A stretch of DNA of 64,000 bases from CAZFVY01 sp964522665 (GTDB lineage Bacteria > Verrucomicrobiota > Verrucomicrobiia > Limisphaerales > CAZFVY01), in assembly GCA_964522665.1 (NCBI GenBank), contig CAZFVY010000015.1:20679-84678 (forward strand). The letters run 5' to 3'. A program made the position numbers and the translations under genes. Under the pieces are notes generated by a model that ran no database searches, was not told the origin of the DNA, and saw only the letters and a list, made by a program, of their open reading frames with translations. Position 1 is the first letter of the stretch; the number at the start of each line of letters is the position of its first letter. Of this stretch, positions 10,140-23,000 are shown one piece after another.

Positions 10140-10785
10140 ACGGATCAAGGTCATCATCGTCGAGGATCACCCCATCTTTCGCGAGGGGCTGCGGCACGTG
10201 ATCAACCGGGACCCCTCGATCCTGGTCGTGGCCGAAGCCAGCGACGGCGTCGAGGGCCTGCGGTTGGCGCGGCAGTTGTTGCCCGACGTGGCATTGCTCG
10301 ACATCGACCTGCCGGGCGCCACCGGCCTGGACATCGCGCGGGAAATTAACGACGCGCAACTCTCGGTCGGCCTGGTAATCCTGACCATGCACAACGAGGA
10401 AAACATGTTCAACGCGGCGATGGATTGCGGCGTCAAAGGATATGTCCTGAAGGAAAACGCCCCCGGCGATATCGTCGCCTGCATCAAATCGGTCGCCGAG
10501 GGTCAATATTACCTGACGGCGTCGATTTCCGGCTACCTCGTCCGCCGCAACAGCCGCGCGGCCGAGCTTCGCAAGAAGCTGCCGACGATTTCTGATCTCA
10601 GCCCGATGGAGCGGCGCATTCTCAAAATGATCGGCGAGAATCGCTCGAGCAAGGACATCGCCGGCATTCTGTTCATCAGCCCGCGGACGGTCGGCACTCA
10701 CCGCACGAACATCAGCATGAAGCTCGGCCTGCATGGCAGCCACGCGCTGATCCAATTCGCCATCGAGCACCGTTCGGAGTTGTAA
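10126..10785 (+). CDS. LuxR/NarL-type response regulator
   Basis: 219-residue DNA-binding response regulator, cognate to the kinase ending at 10139: the ATG at 10126 lies inside the last codons of the kinase (14-base overlap), which implies translational coupling. Receiver domain residues about 7-125 with acidic pair E13/D14, phospho-acceptor D59 in LLDIDLPG, a Thr in LTMHNEE and the conserved Lys in GYVLKENA. A GerE/LuxR helix-turn-helix follows at about 150-212 (LSPMERRILKMIGE, SSKDIAGILFISPRTVGTHR). Phosphorylation should promote dimer binding to target promoters. The next gene downstream on the same strand is the giant secreted protein at 11024, a plausible target, but no operator could be identified. 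Confidence 0.95.
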   Translation: MAETERIKVIIVEDHPIFREGLRHVINRDPSILVVAEASDGVEGLRLARQLLPDVALLDIDLPGATGLDIAREINDAQLSVGLVILTMHNEENMFNAAMDCGVKGYVLKENAPGDIVACIKSVAEGQYYLTASISGYLVRRNSRAAELRKKLPTISDLSPMERRILKMIGENRSSKDIAGILFISPRTVGTHRTNISMKLGLHGSHALIQFAIEHRSEL

Positions 10786-11023
10786 TCTCCCGACGGCAGA
10801 GCGCGTCCGTCTGCCTCCGAGAGCCTGCCGGCCGCTCCCGCGGCGGCTTCCAACTCTGAATTCTCCAGCCCGCGATACGTTCAATGACGTAGCTCGAATT
10901 GCGTCTCGGCGTGCAGCCCAGAATCCGGCCTCGGCCCGATTCACAAATCCCCGCGGAAGGTCTCATAGTCTCACCCGTAACAAGTTCTGGGCCGATTGCG
11001 GCCCCCAAGATGCGTTGACAATT
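10786..11023. promoter_or_regulatory. Leader region of the giant secreted-protein gene
   Basis: 238 bases between the response regulator and the giant gene. It should contain the promoter of the 17-kb gene. I see no clear promoter boxes and no strong terminator hairpin for the preceding operon, so read-through from the regulator gene is possible. Confidence 0.35.
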
Positions 11024-14000
11024 ATGAAATCGATCGAACCCAAGCTCGCGAATTTTGCGGGCCTCGCCGCGGTGGCCTTTCTGCTCGCTTTTGCGCTGCC
11101 CGCCCGCGGTCAAACCCCCACGGCCGGTTACGCGTTGAATCTGGACGGTGTCGCCGGCTACGTGAATCTCCCCGCCGGAGAGATCAACCTGGCGAATAGC
11201 TCGTTCACGATCGAATTCTGGGCCAAGCGCGCCCGCACCGGCGCGGAATTCTTCATCGGCCAGGGAACGGGCACGACCGATCAATATCTCCATATCGGTT
11301 TTCGCGAGAATGACTCCTTCTCCTTCAACTTCTGGGCCGATGATATGCAGACGGCCGCGTCCTACACGGACCAGAATTGGCATCACTGGGCCTGCACCTA
11401 CAATTCGACCAACCGCGCGCGGGTGATCTACCAGGACGGCGTGGTCGTCGGAACCAGCACGGCGGCCGCGAACTTTCAAGGCTCGGGGGACTTTCACATC
11501 GGCGAGGGATTGGGATTATATTTCAAGGGTAACGTCGATGAACTGAGGATTTGGAACGTCGCGCGCGCGCAAAGTGACATTCAGGCGATCATGAATTCTC
11601 CGTTTCCCTTTACGATTCCCGGCGTCGTCGCCCTGCTCGAGTTTGACCAGGGATCGGGAACGACCGCGACGGATAGTTCGACCTTTGGGCGGAATGGCAC
11701 GCTGGTGAACGGGGTCAGTTGGGTGGTTTCCGGCGCGCCGCTCCGATTCTCCAGTCGATTGGTCATTATTACTTCGCCGCAATCGGCGGTGGCGGGCGTG
11801 ACTTCGGGGACGATCACGGTCCAGCGGCAGGCGCAGAATATTCTTGGGAGTTGGGGCGCCAACACCTCCGACCCGAATTTGGCGGTCGGGTTGGCTTCGA
11901 CCTCCGCCGCCGGTCTCTTCCGCGACACCGGCGATTCGGTGAACCTGACGACGATTACGATCCCGTTCGGCCAAAGTTCCGCCAGTTTCCGTTACAAAGA
12001 CACGACCGCCGGATCGCCCGTGGTCACCACCAGTTCCTCCGGCCTGAGTAGCTCGCAGCAAACCGAAACGATCACTTCCGCGGCCGCGACGGTTTTGACG
12101 GCGCAGGGGCTCGCCGCGAGTCAAACGGCGGGAGTTCCCGCGAGCTTTACCATTACCGCCAAGGACGGTTTCAATAACACCGCGACCCAGTTCACCGGGA
12201 CCGTTTCATTTACCAGCAGCGACGGGGCGGCCTCTCTGCCGGCCAGCTATACCTTTGTCACCGCGGATAACGGCGTCCACACTTTCAGCGCCACGTTCAA
12301 GACGGTCGGTTCGCAGTCGCTGACGGCTGCCGCGTCCGGGGTGACTTCGGCTACGCAATCCGGGATTGTGGTGGCTCCGGGCGCGGCGACGAGCCTGGTC
12401 GCGGCCGGCTATCCCTCGTCAATCACCGCGGGAACCGCGGGGAGTTTTACGGTGACGGCGCTCGACGCCTTCAATAACACGGCCACTCAGTTCACCGGGA
12501 CGGTCTCCTTCAGCATGAGCGACCAAGCCGCGACTCCTCCGACCAATTACACGTTCGTCGCGGCGGACAATGGAACGCACACCTTTAGCGCGACGTTCAA
12601 AACCGCCGGTTCCCAATCGTTGAAAGCGCTCTCGACCGGTTTGACGCCCGGAGTCCTGCCCAGTGTTCAGGTTAATCCGTACGTCGCCACCCCGACGACC
12701 CTGGCGGACAGTGGCGCTGGGTCGCTTCGCCAGGCGCTGCTCGATCTGAGCGCGGCCGCGGTGTCGGGAACGATCGATCTTTCTGGTTTGAATGGAACGA
12801 TCCTGCTGTCAAGCCCGCTGCCGATCATCGACCAAGGCGTCACGATCAGCGGCCCGGGCGCGGGTTCCCTGGCGATTAACGGCAATAATTTGTATCGTGT
12901 CTTCTTTGTGGACGCGCCGGGCGCGAGCGTCCTCATTAAGGGGGTTACGATCGCGAAGGGCCGCGCCAAAGGGGGCAACGGAGGAATTGGCAACAGCGGC
13001 GGTGGTGGCGGTCTGGGGGCGGGTGGCGGCCTATTCGTCAATGCCGGCAACGTGACTCTTTCGGGAGTTGAGTTCGTCGGTAACAGCGCGGCGGGCGGTA
13101 ATGGTGGCTCAATCGGAAGTTCCGGTCCCATTGGCGGCGGCGGTGGTGGTGGTTTGGGGGGCGACGGTGGCGCGGGCGGGAGTCTCGCGGGCGCCGGCGG
13201 CGGCGGGTATCTGGGAATCGGCGGCCCGGGTGGCGCCGACAGTGGTGGCTACGGCGGGGGTGGCGGCGGCGGTGGCAAGTTCGGCAATGGCGCCGGTAAT
13301 ACCGTAGCTGCCGGTGGCGGCGGCGGCGGTTTGGGCAATGCGTCCGGTCAGTCCGGCGGCTCGGGCGGCGGGGGCCAAGGGGGAAATAATACCAGTCGCG
13401 GCGGCAACTCGGCTGGCGCGAATGGGCAAGTGAATGGCGGTGGCGGCGGCGGCGGCGATGGAGCCGTCAGCGGCTACGAAGGTGGTAACGGCGGCGCTGG
13501 CGGCAAGTTCGGCGGTGGCGGCGGCGCCAGGATGGCCGGCAACGCTGGCTCTGGTGGCGATTTTGGCGGTGGCGGCGGCGCCGGCGATGACGGGGGGTAT
13601 CCTGGTAATCTTGCCAACGCGGGTGGTGGTGGGTTTGGCGGCGGCGCCGGGGGCGCCGGCTGGTACAATTCGGGCGGCCTGGCTGGCTTTGGCGCCGGCG
13701 GTGGCGGGTCGGATTTTGGTAACGGCGGGCCGGGGGCCTTTGGCGGCGCGGGTGGATGGGATGATATTGATCATCGGGCGGGGGGCGGTGGTGGCGCCGC
13801 GCTCGGCGCTTCGGTATTTGTCCGCGCGTCCAATGGCGCCACGCTTACCTTGATTGACAGCGAATCCGACGCTGGCTTGCTGACTCCCGGGCTGGCCGGC
13901 TCGGGCATCGTTGTGCAGAATCAGTCCTGGCCCGCGTCGAACGGATCGAGCGCCGGGAATTCTTTCTTTTTGCTGGGTGGGACGACCACCTTAACCATTC

Positions 14001-17000
14001 AGAGCGGAACCAGAACCATTTCGGGGAGCATCGCGGATTGGACGGGCGCTCCCGCGAGCCTCGTGAAGAATGGCTCTGGGACGTTGGTTCTGGCGGGCAC
14101 GAACACTTACTCCGGTGGGACGACGGTCGCGGCCGGAACGATGCAAGTCACGGGCGCTCTGGCCGCGAGTGGCGCGCTGACGATCCAGAGTGGGGCGACC
14201 TTGACGGGCACGGGAACCGTGGGACCGCTCACGATTGCCGCCGGCGCGACGCTCGCTCCGGGATCGGGGAATGGTGCATTGAGCGCCAGCAGCGCGGTTT
14301 GGTCCGGGGCCGGCCAATACAATTGGCAGATCAGTGACGCCGCCGGCGCGGCGGGCGTCGGCTACGATGTTTTGACGGTCACGGGTACGCTGGATGTCTC
14401 CGCCGCGAGCGGGTTCGCGATCAATCTTTGGTCGCTGTCATCGGTTTCGCCGGTAACCAGCGGGAACGCGGCCAATTTCGACAATACGCAACCGCATTCC
14501 TGGACCCTGGCGCAGACCACGGGCGGAATCGTTGGATTCAACGCCGCCAACTTTAGCGTGGTGACCACCGCGGCCAACGGAACCGGGGGATTCGCCAACG
14601 TCTTGAACGGTGGCCACTTCACCATCGCGCGAGTCGGGAACAATCTCGTGCTTCAGTACTATCCGCCATCGATCATCACCTGGGGAGCTCCGAGTTCGAT
14701 CGTTTACGGGACCGCGTTGAGCGGAACGCAATTAAACGCCACCGCCAATGTGGCGGGCACATTCAGCTATTCTCCGGCGACCGGAACAGTTCTTGGCGCG
14801 GGAACCAATACTTTGAGCGTCACGTTCACGCCGACCGACAACGTCGATTACAGCCCGGCGACGGCGACGCGAAGCCTGGTTGTCACGCCGGCCACGCCGG
14901 TCATTACCTGGTCGGCTCCCGCCAGTATCGTCCACGGGACGGCGCTTAGCTCCACGCAGTTGAACGCGACCGCGAGTGTGCCGGGCACATTCGCTTATAA
15001 TCCGGCCGCGGCCACGGTGCTCCCGGCCGGGACCAATTCGCTGGGCGTAACCTTCACTCCCACCGACGCGATTGACTTTAACACGGCGACGGCGACGCAG
15101 CTTTTGGTGGTGACGAATGGCCCCGCGGTAAGTTTGGTGGTGGCGGGCTATCCGTCGTCCACGACCGCGGGAGCGTCAGCGAGCTTTACGGTGACCGCGA
15201 AGGACAGTTTCAATTTCACGTCGCCAACCTTCCGCGGCACGGTTTCGTTCAGCAGTACGGACGCCGCGGCGGCGCTGCCGTCCAGCTATACCTTCGTGGC
15301 CGCGGACAATGGGTCGCACACGTTTAGCGCAACTCTGAAAACGGCGGGGTCGCAATCGCTGACGGCCTCCGCGACGGGTCTGACTTCCGGCGCGCAATCG
15401 GGCATTTCCGTGCTTCCCGCCGCGGTCGCCGGCCTCCAGGTGGCTGGGTACCCATCGCCAAGCATGATCGGCGTGGCGGGGAATTTCACCGTGACGGCGA
15501 AGGATGCCTTTAACAATACGGCCACTCAATTCACCGGGTCCGTTTCCTTCAGCAGCGGCGACAGCGCGGCTTTGTTGCCCACGAACTACACGTTTGTCGC
15601 GGGCGACAGCGGGGCGCACGCCTTTACCGCGACGTTCAAGACCGTGGGTACGCAATCGTTGACGGCCGCCGCAACCGGTCTTACGTCAGGCACGCAAGCC
15701 GGCATCGTCGTCAATCCGTACGTCGCGACGCCGACGACGCTCGCGGACAGCGGGGCGGGCTCGCTGCGCCAGGCGCTGCTTGATCTGAGTTCGGCCGCGG
15801 TGCCGGGCACGATCAACCTTTCCGGTTTGAACGGAACGATCACCTTGGCGAGCGCGCTGCCGATCATCGATCAGGCGGTCACGATCAATGGACCGGGGGC
15901 GAGTTCCCTGACGATTAGCGGCAATAATCTGTACCGCGTCTTCTTTGTCGATGCCGCGGGCGCAAGCGTCCTTATCAACGGAATCACGATCGCGAACGGC
16001 CATGCCAAAGGGGGCAACGGAGGCATTGGCAACAGCGGCGGCGGCGGCGGCTTGGGGGCGGGTGGCGGACTATTCGTCAACGCCGGCAATGTGACGCTCT
16101 CCGGAGTTGAATTCGTGAATAACAGCGCCGTGGGCGGTAATGGCGGCTCGGTCGCCAGTAATACGGCGATCGGCGGCGGCGGTGGTGGTGGTTTGGGGGG
16201 CGACGGTGGCGTGGGTGGGAGCCTCGCGGGCGCCGGCGGTGGCGGGTATCTGGGGATCGGTGGCCCCGGTGGCAGCGCCAGTAATGGCTACGGCGGGGGT
16301 GGCGGCGGTGGCGGCAAATTTGGCAATGGCGCCGGTAATACCCAATTGGTCGGTGGCGGTGGCGGCGGTTTGGGCAATGCGTCCGGTCAGTCCGGTGGCT
16401 CGGGCGGAGGCGGCCAAGGAGGAAATAACACCAATCGCGGCGGCAACTCGGCCGGCGCGGATGGGCAAGTCAACGGCGGTGGCGGCGGCGGCGGCGATGG
16501 AGCCGTCAGCGGCTACGAAGGTGGCAACGGCGGCGCCGGCGGCAAGTTCGGCGGTGGCGGCGGCGCGCGAATGGCCGGCAACGCGGGAGCCGGCGGCGAT
16601 TTTGGCGGCGGTGGTGGCGCGGGCGATGACGGGGGATACCCTGCTAGTATCGCCAAGGCGGGCAATGGTGGCTTTGGCGGCGGCGCCGGTGGCGCCGGTT
16701 GGAGCAATTCGGGCGGCTTGGCGGGCTTTGGCGCAGGTGGCGGAGGGTCGGACTTTGGTAATGGCGGACCCGGGGCCTTCGGGGGCATTGGCGGCTTCGA
16801 CGACATCGATCATCGGGCGGCAGGCGGCGGCGGCGGCGCTTTGGGCGCGTCGGTCTTTGTCCGCGCGTCGAATGGCGCCACGCTTACCTTGGTTGACAGT
16901 GAATCTGACGCGGGGACGTTGACGCCGGGCGTAGCCGGGAGCGGCTTCAATGTGCCGAATCAGTCCCGGCTGGCGGCGAACGGATCGAGCGCGGGCAATT

Positions 17001-20000
17001 CGTTCTTTTTATTGGGTGGGACGACCACCTTAACCATTCAGAGCGGAACCAAGACCATCTCGGGGAGCATTGCGGATTGGACGGGCGCTCTCGCGAGCCT
17101 CGTGAAGAATGGCTCTGGGACGTTGGTTCTCGCGGGCACGAACACTTACTCCGGTGGGACGACTGTCGCGGCCGGGACGATGCAAGTCACGGGCAGTCTG
17201 GCGGCGAGTGGCGCGCTGACGATCCAGAGTGGAGCGACCTTGACGGGCACGGGAACCGTGGGACCGCTCACGATTGCCGCCGGCGCGACGCTCGCTCCGG
17301 GATCGGGGAATGGTGCATTGAGCGCCAGCAGCGCGGTTTGGTCCGGGGCCGGCCAATACAATTGGCAGATCAGTGACGCCGCCGGCGCGGCGGGCGTCGG
17401 CTACGATGTTTTGACGGTCACGGGTACGCTGGATGTCTCCGCCGCGAGCGGGTTCGCGATCAATCTTTGGTCGCTGTCATCGGTTTCGCCGGTAACCAGC
17501 GGGAACGCGGCCAATTTCGACAATACGCAACCGCATTCCTGGACCCTGGCACAGACGACGGGCGGGATCGTTGGGTTCAACGCCGCCAACTTTACCTTGG
17601 TGACCACCGCGGCCAACGGGACCGGGGGATTTGCCAACGCCTTGAACGGTGGCCATTTTGCCATCGGGGTGGTGGGCAATAATCTCATGCTTCAGTTCTA
17701 TCCGGCGTCGATCATCACCTGGGGTACTCCCGCTGCGGTTGTTTACGGGACCGCGTTGAGCGGAACGCAACTGAACGCCACCGCTAACGTGGCGGGCACG
17801 TTCAGCTATACGCCCGCCTCGGGAGTAGTCCCAAGCGCGGGTACCAATACCTTGAGCGTTACGTTCACGCCGACCGACACCACGAATTACGTCGCGGCGA
17901 CCGCGACCACGAAACTCGTGGTGACCCGGGCGACTCCCGTGATCACCTGGACGCCCCCCGCCATTGTCTATGGAACGGCATTGAGCGCCGCGCAACTAAA
18001 CGCCACCGCGAACGTCGCGGGCGTCTATGTTTATACGCCGGCGGCGGGTGTCGTGCTTACGGTTGGAACGAATACCTTGAGCGTCACGTTCACGCCGACC
18101 GATGGCGTGGATTACGTGGCGACGTCCACGACGCGACCCTTGGTGGTGACGAAGGCCACGCCCGTCATTACTTGGTCGGCTCCTTCGGCGATCGTCTATG
18201 GGACGGCGCTGACCGCGGCGCAGCTCAACGCCACGGCGAACACTCCGGGGACCTTCAGCTACTCACCCGCCGCCGGCGTCGTGCTGAGCGCCGGGACCAA
18301 CACGCTGGGCGTGACGTTCACCCCGACCGATTCCGCCGATTACAATTCGGCCAGCGCCTCCCAAAGCCTGGTGGTTGCCAAAGCGACGCCCGTGCTTACC
18401 TGGGCGACACCCTCCGCCATCGTGTATGGGACGGCGCTGAGCGCGACGCAATTGAACGCGACCGCCAACGTCCCGGGCACGTTTAGCTACACCCCGGCTT
18501 CGGGCGTGGCGCCCAACGCGGGAACCAACGCTTTGAGCGTGACGTTCACCCCCACGGACGGGGTCGATTACGCGACCGCTTCGGCCAACCAGTCTTTGGT
18601 GGTAACGAAGGCGGTCCCGGTGATCACTTGGACGGCCCCGTCCAGCATCGTGTATGGAACGACGCTGAGCGGGACGCAGTTGAACGCCACCGCGAATACG
18701 CCCGGGACGTTTGCCTACTCGCCGGTGGCCGGCTCGACCCTTGGCGCCGGAACGAACACGCTGAGCGTGACGTTCACACCCACCGCCGCCACGAATTACA
18801 CGACGGCGTCCGCCACGCAGAGCCTGGTCGTCACCAAGGCCACGCCGGTCGTCACGTGGGCGGCTCCCTCGCCCATTGTTTACGGAACGACGCTGAGCGC
18901 GACCCAGTTGAGCGCGACGGCGAGTGTGCCCGGAACCTTCGCCTATTCGCCTGCGGTCGGCGCGACGCTGGGCGCCGGAACGAACACGCTCAGCGTTACG
19001 TTCACACCCACGGACGGCGTTGATTACACGGTCGTGACCACGACGCGAAGTTTGGTGGTGACCAAGGCGACGCCAGTTATTACTTGGTCGGCTCCGTCGG
19101 CCATTGTCTATGGCACGGCGCTGAGCGGCACGCAGTTGAACGCGACGGCCAACGTGCCCGGAACCTTGGTTTATTCGCCGGTCGCGGGTACGACGCTGAG
19201 CGCCGGGACCAATACTCTGAGCGTGACGTTCACGCCGACCGACGGCGTCGATTACAACTCGGCCTCCGCCTCGGTGAGTTTGGTGGTGACCAAGGCGTCA
19301 CCCGTAATTACCTGGTCGGCTCCTTCGGCGATTGTCTATGGAACGACGCTGAGCGGCACGCAGTTGAACGCGACGGCCAACGTGCCCGGAACCTTTGCCT
19401 ATTCGCCCGCCGCGGGTACGACGCCCAGCGCCGGCACCAACACTCTGAGCGTGACGTTCACGCCCACGGACGGCGTAGATTACGCCACCGCCGCCACCAC
19501 CCGAAGCCTGGTAGTGACGAAAGCGACGCCGGTGATTACCTGGTCGGCGCCGTCCGCGATCGTCTATGGCACGGCGCTGAGCGGGACGCAGTTGAACGCG
19601 ACGGCCAGTGTGCCCGGAACCTTTGGTTATTCGCCGGTCCTGGATACGACGCTCAGCGCCGGTACCAACACTCTGAGCGTGACGTTCACCCCCACGGATG
19701 GCGTCGATTACACCACGGCGACCGCCTCGACGAGTTTGGTGGTGAGTAAGGCGACGCCGGTGATTACCTGGTCGTCCCCGTCCGCGATTGTCTATGGCAC
19801 GGCGCTGAGCGGAACGCAGTTGAACGCGACGGCGAGCGTGCCTGGAACCTTTAGTTATTCACCGGTCGTCGGTACGACGCTCCCCGCGGGTACGAATACG
19901 CTGAGCGTCACTTTCACCCCGACCGACCTCTCCGATTACACCACGGCCGCGACCACCCGAAGCCTGGTAGTGACGAAAGCTACGCCCGTTATTACGTGGT

Positions 20001-23000
20001 CAGCGCCGTCCGCGATTGTCTATGGCACGGCGCTGAGCGCGACGCAGTTGAACGCGACGGCCAATGTGCCCGGAACTTTTAGTTATTCGCCGGTCGTCGG
20101 TACGACGCTCGGCGCGGGTACGAATTCACTGAGCGCCACCTTCACGCCTACCGACCTCTCCGATTACACCACGGCGACCGCCTCGACGAGTTTGGTGGTG
20201 TCCAAGGCGACGCCGGTGATTACGTGGTCAGCTCCGTCCACGATTGTTTATGGCACGGCGCTGAGCGTGACGCAGTTAAATGCGACCGCCAATGTGCCCG
20301 GAACCTTCAGTTATTCTCCGGCCGTCGGGACGACGCTGAACGCTGGCACCAACACGCTGAGCGCGACGTTCACACCGACCGACGGAGCGGATTACAATAC
20401 GGCCGCAACCACGCAAAGTTTGGTGGTGACCAAAGCGACGCCGACGATTACTTGGACGGCGCCGTCCGCCATCGTCTATGGAACGCTCCTGAGCGGAACG
20501 CAGTTGAATGCCACGGCCAATGTGCCCGGCACATTCGCCTACAGCCCCGCCGCCGGGGCCGTGCTCAGCGCCGGAACCAACGCCCTGAGCGTGACGTTCA
20601 CTCCGACCGATGGCGCCGACTATACTGCAGTCTCAGGCGCGCAAACCTTAGTAGTGTCGAAGGCGACTCCGACCATCACCTGGTCGGCGCCTGCCAACAT
20701 CGTCTATGGAACGGTCCTGGACCAAACCCAGTTGAACGCCAGCGCCAATGTGCCGGGAACGTTTACTTATACGCCGGCCGCGGGCACGACTCTCACCGGT
20801 GGAACGAACACTTTAAGCGTTAGCTTTAGCCCGACCGATGGGGTTGACTACAACGTCGCGAGCGCCACCCAGAGTTTGGTGGTTTCTCCGGCGACTCCGG
20901 TCATCACCTGGGCCGCGCCGCCGGCGATCGTTTACGGCACGGCGCTAAGCACGGCGCAGTTGAACGCGACCGCCAATGTGGCCGGGTCATTTAGCTATCT
21001 CCCTGACGCGGGCGCGACGCTTCCCGCCGGAATCAACGCGCTCAGCGTTACGTTCGCTCCCGCGGACACGACCAACTACACGACGGCCACCGCGACGCAA
21101 TCGTTGACCGTGACGCCCGCCGCTCCGGTCATCACCTGGGCCGCGCCGACGTCGATCGTATTCGGCGCAACCTTGAGTGGAGCGCAATTGAATGCGACCG
21201 CGAACGTGCCCGGAACGTTCGCTTACACGCCGGCCGCCGGAACCACGCCCAGCGCCGGAACCAATGTTCTGAGCGTGACGTTCACTCCGACGGACGGCCT
21301 TGATTATTCCGCCGCGACGACGACGCGCAGCCTGGTTGTGTCGAAGGCCACGCCGACGATCACTTGGGCGTCGCCGTCCAACGTAGTATATGGCGCGGTC
21401 CTGGACCAAACGCAGTTGAACGCGACCGCCAATGTCCCGGGAATCTTTACCTACACGCCCGTGGCTGGAACCACGCTCACGGCGGGAACGAACACGCTCA
21501 GCGTGACGTTCACTCCGTCCGATAGCGCTGATTACAATTCAGCGTCCGCCTCGCAAACCTTGGTTGTCACGCCCGCCACGCCGACGATTACGTGGGCCAC
21601 TCCCTCGGCCATCGTGTATGGAACGGCGCTCAGCGCGACTCAACTTAATGCCACCGCCAGCGTGGATGGCACGTTTAGCTACGCTCCCGATTTTGGCACG
21701 ACCCTACCCGCGGGCGCGAACGCGCTCACCGTGACGTTTAGTCCAACCGATACGACCAACTACACCGCCGCGACCGCGACGCGCGCCTTGACGGTGGCGC
21801 CGGCGACGCCGGTTATCACGTGGGTTGCGCTGGCGCCGATTCTTTTTGGCGCGCCGGTGAGCGGAGCGCAACTGAACGCCACCGCGAATGTCCCGGGCAC
21901 GTTTAGTTACATTCCCGCGACCGGCGCGGTACTGAGCGTTGGGTCCAACCGTCTCAAGACGCTCTTTACTCCGGATGACGCCGTCGATTATACGACGGCT
22001 ACCGCGGCGCAAACATTGATTGTCTCGAAAGCCACGCCGACGATCACGTGGGCGACGCCGTCCAATATCGTGTACGGCACGGTCTTGGACCAAACGCAGT
22101 TGAACGCGACGGCCGACGTGCCGGGAACCTTCACCTATACTCCCGCCGCGGGCACGACGCTCACCACTGGAACGAACGCGCTTAGCGTCGTTTTCAACCC
22201 GGCTGACGGCGCCGACTACAACGTGGCTTCCGCGGCGCAAACCTTGGTGGTGACGCAGGCGACGCCGGTGGTCAGTTGGCCGACGCCCGATGCCATCGTG
22301 TATGGAACGCCTTTGACCACGGCTCAACTCAATGCCACCGCCAACGTGGACGGGACATTCAGCTATTTGCCGGCGCTGGGAACCGTGCTTAAGGCCAGCA
22401 CGCTCACGCTCAACGTTACGTTTACGCCGTCCGACACGACCAACTACAGTTCGGTCGATGCGACGCAAAGTTTAACGGTTTCTCAGGCCACGCCGCTCAT
22501 CACGTGGGCTGCTCCCGCCGCCATTGTTTACGGGACGGCGTTGGACGCGACGCAATTGAACGCGACGGCGAACGTGCCTGGCACGTTTACCTACATCCCG
22601 GATTTTGGCGCGACGCTCGATGCCGGGTCCAACCGACTCAAAGTCAGCTTCGCTCCGGCTGACGCCGCGAATTACACCTTCGCAAACTCCTCGCAAACCT
22701 TGGTCGTGGCGGCAGCGAATCAGACGATCACTTTCGCCGCGGTCCCCGACAAGACGTACGGCGACGCGCCGATCACGCTCTCCGCGACGGCCTCGTCCGG
22801 ATTGCCGGTGAGCTTCAGCCTCGTCAGCGGACCGGCGCGGTTAACGGGCAACGTATTGACGCTCACGGGCGCCGGGTCCGTGACGGTTCGCGCCGCGCAG
22901 GGCGGCAGCGCGGACTACCTGGCGGCGTCATCCGTCGATCGTACATTCACCGTGGGCAAAGCCAACCCGGTCATCAATTGGGCGGCCCCGACGAATATCG

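Noticed and set aside
11015..11020. TTGACA as a -35 promoter box of the giant gene
   Set aside because: It lies four bases before the chosen ATG, so it cannot serve that start.
13109..13774. Minus-strand frame rich in Ala and Pro opposite the glycine-rich segment
   Set aside because: It is the complement of GGC/GGT triplets and has no independent evidence.
17712..22720. Regular repeat spacing suggesting a CRISPR array
   Set aside because: Units are 228 bp, contiguous and protein-coding, without spacers.
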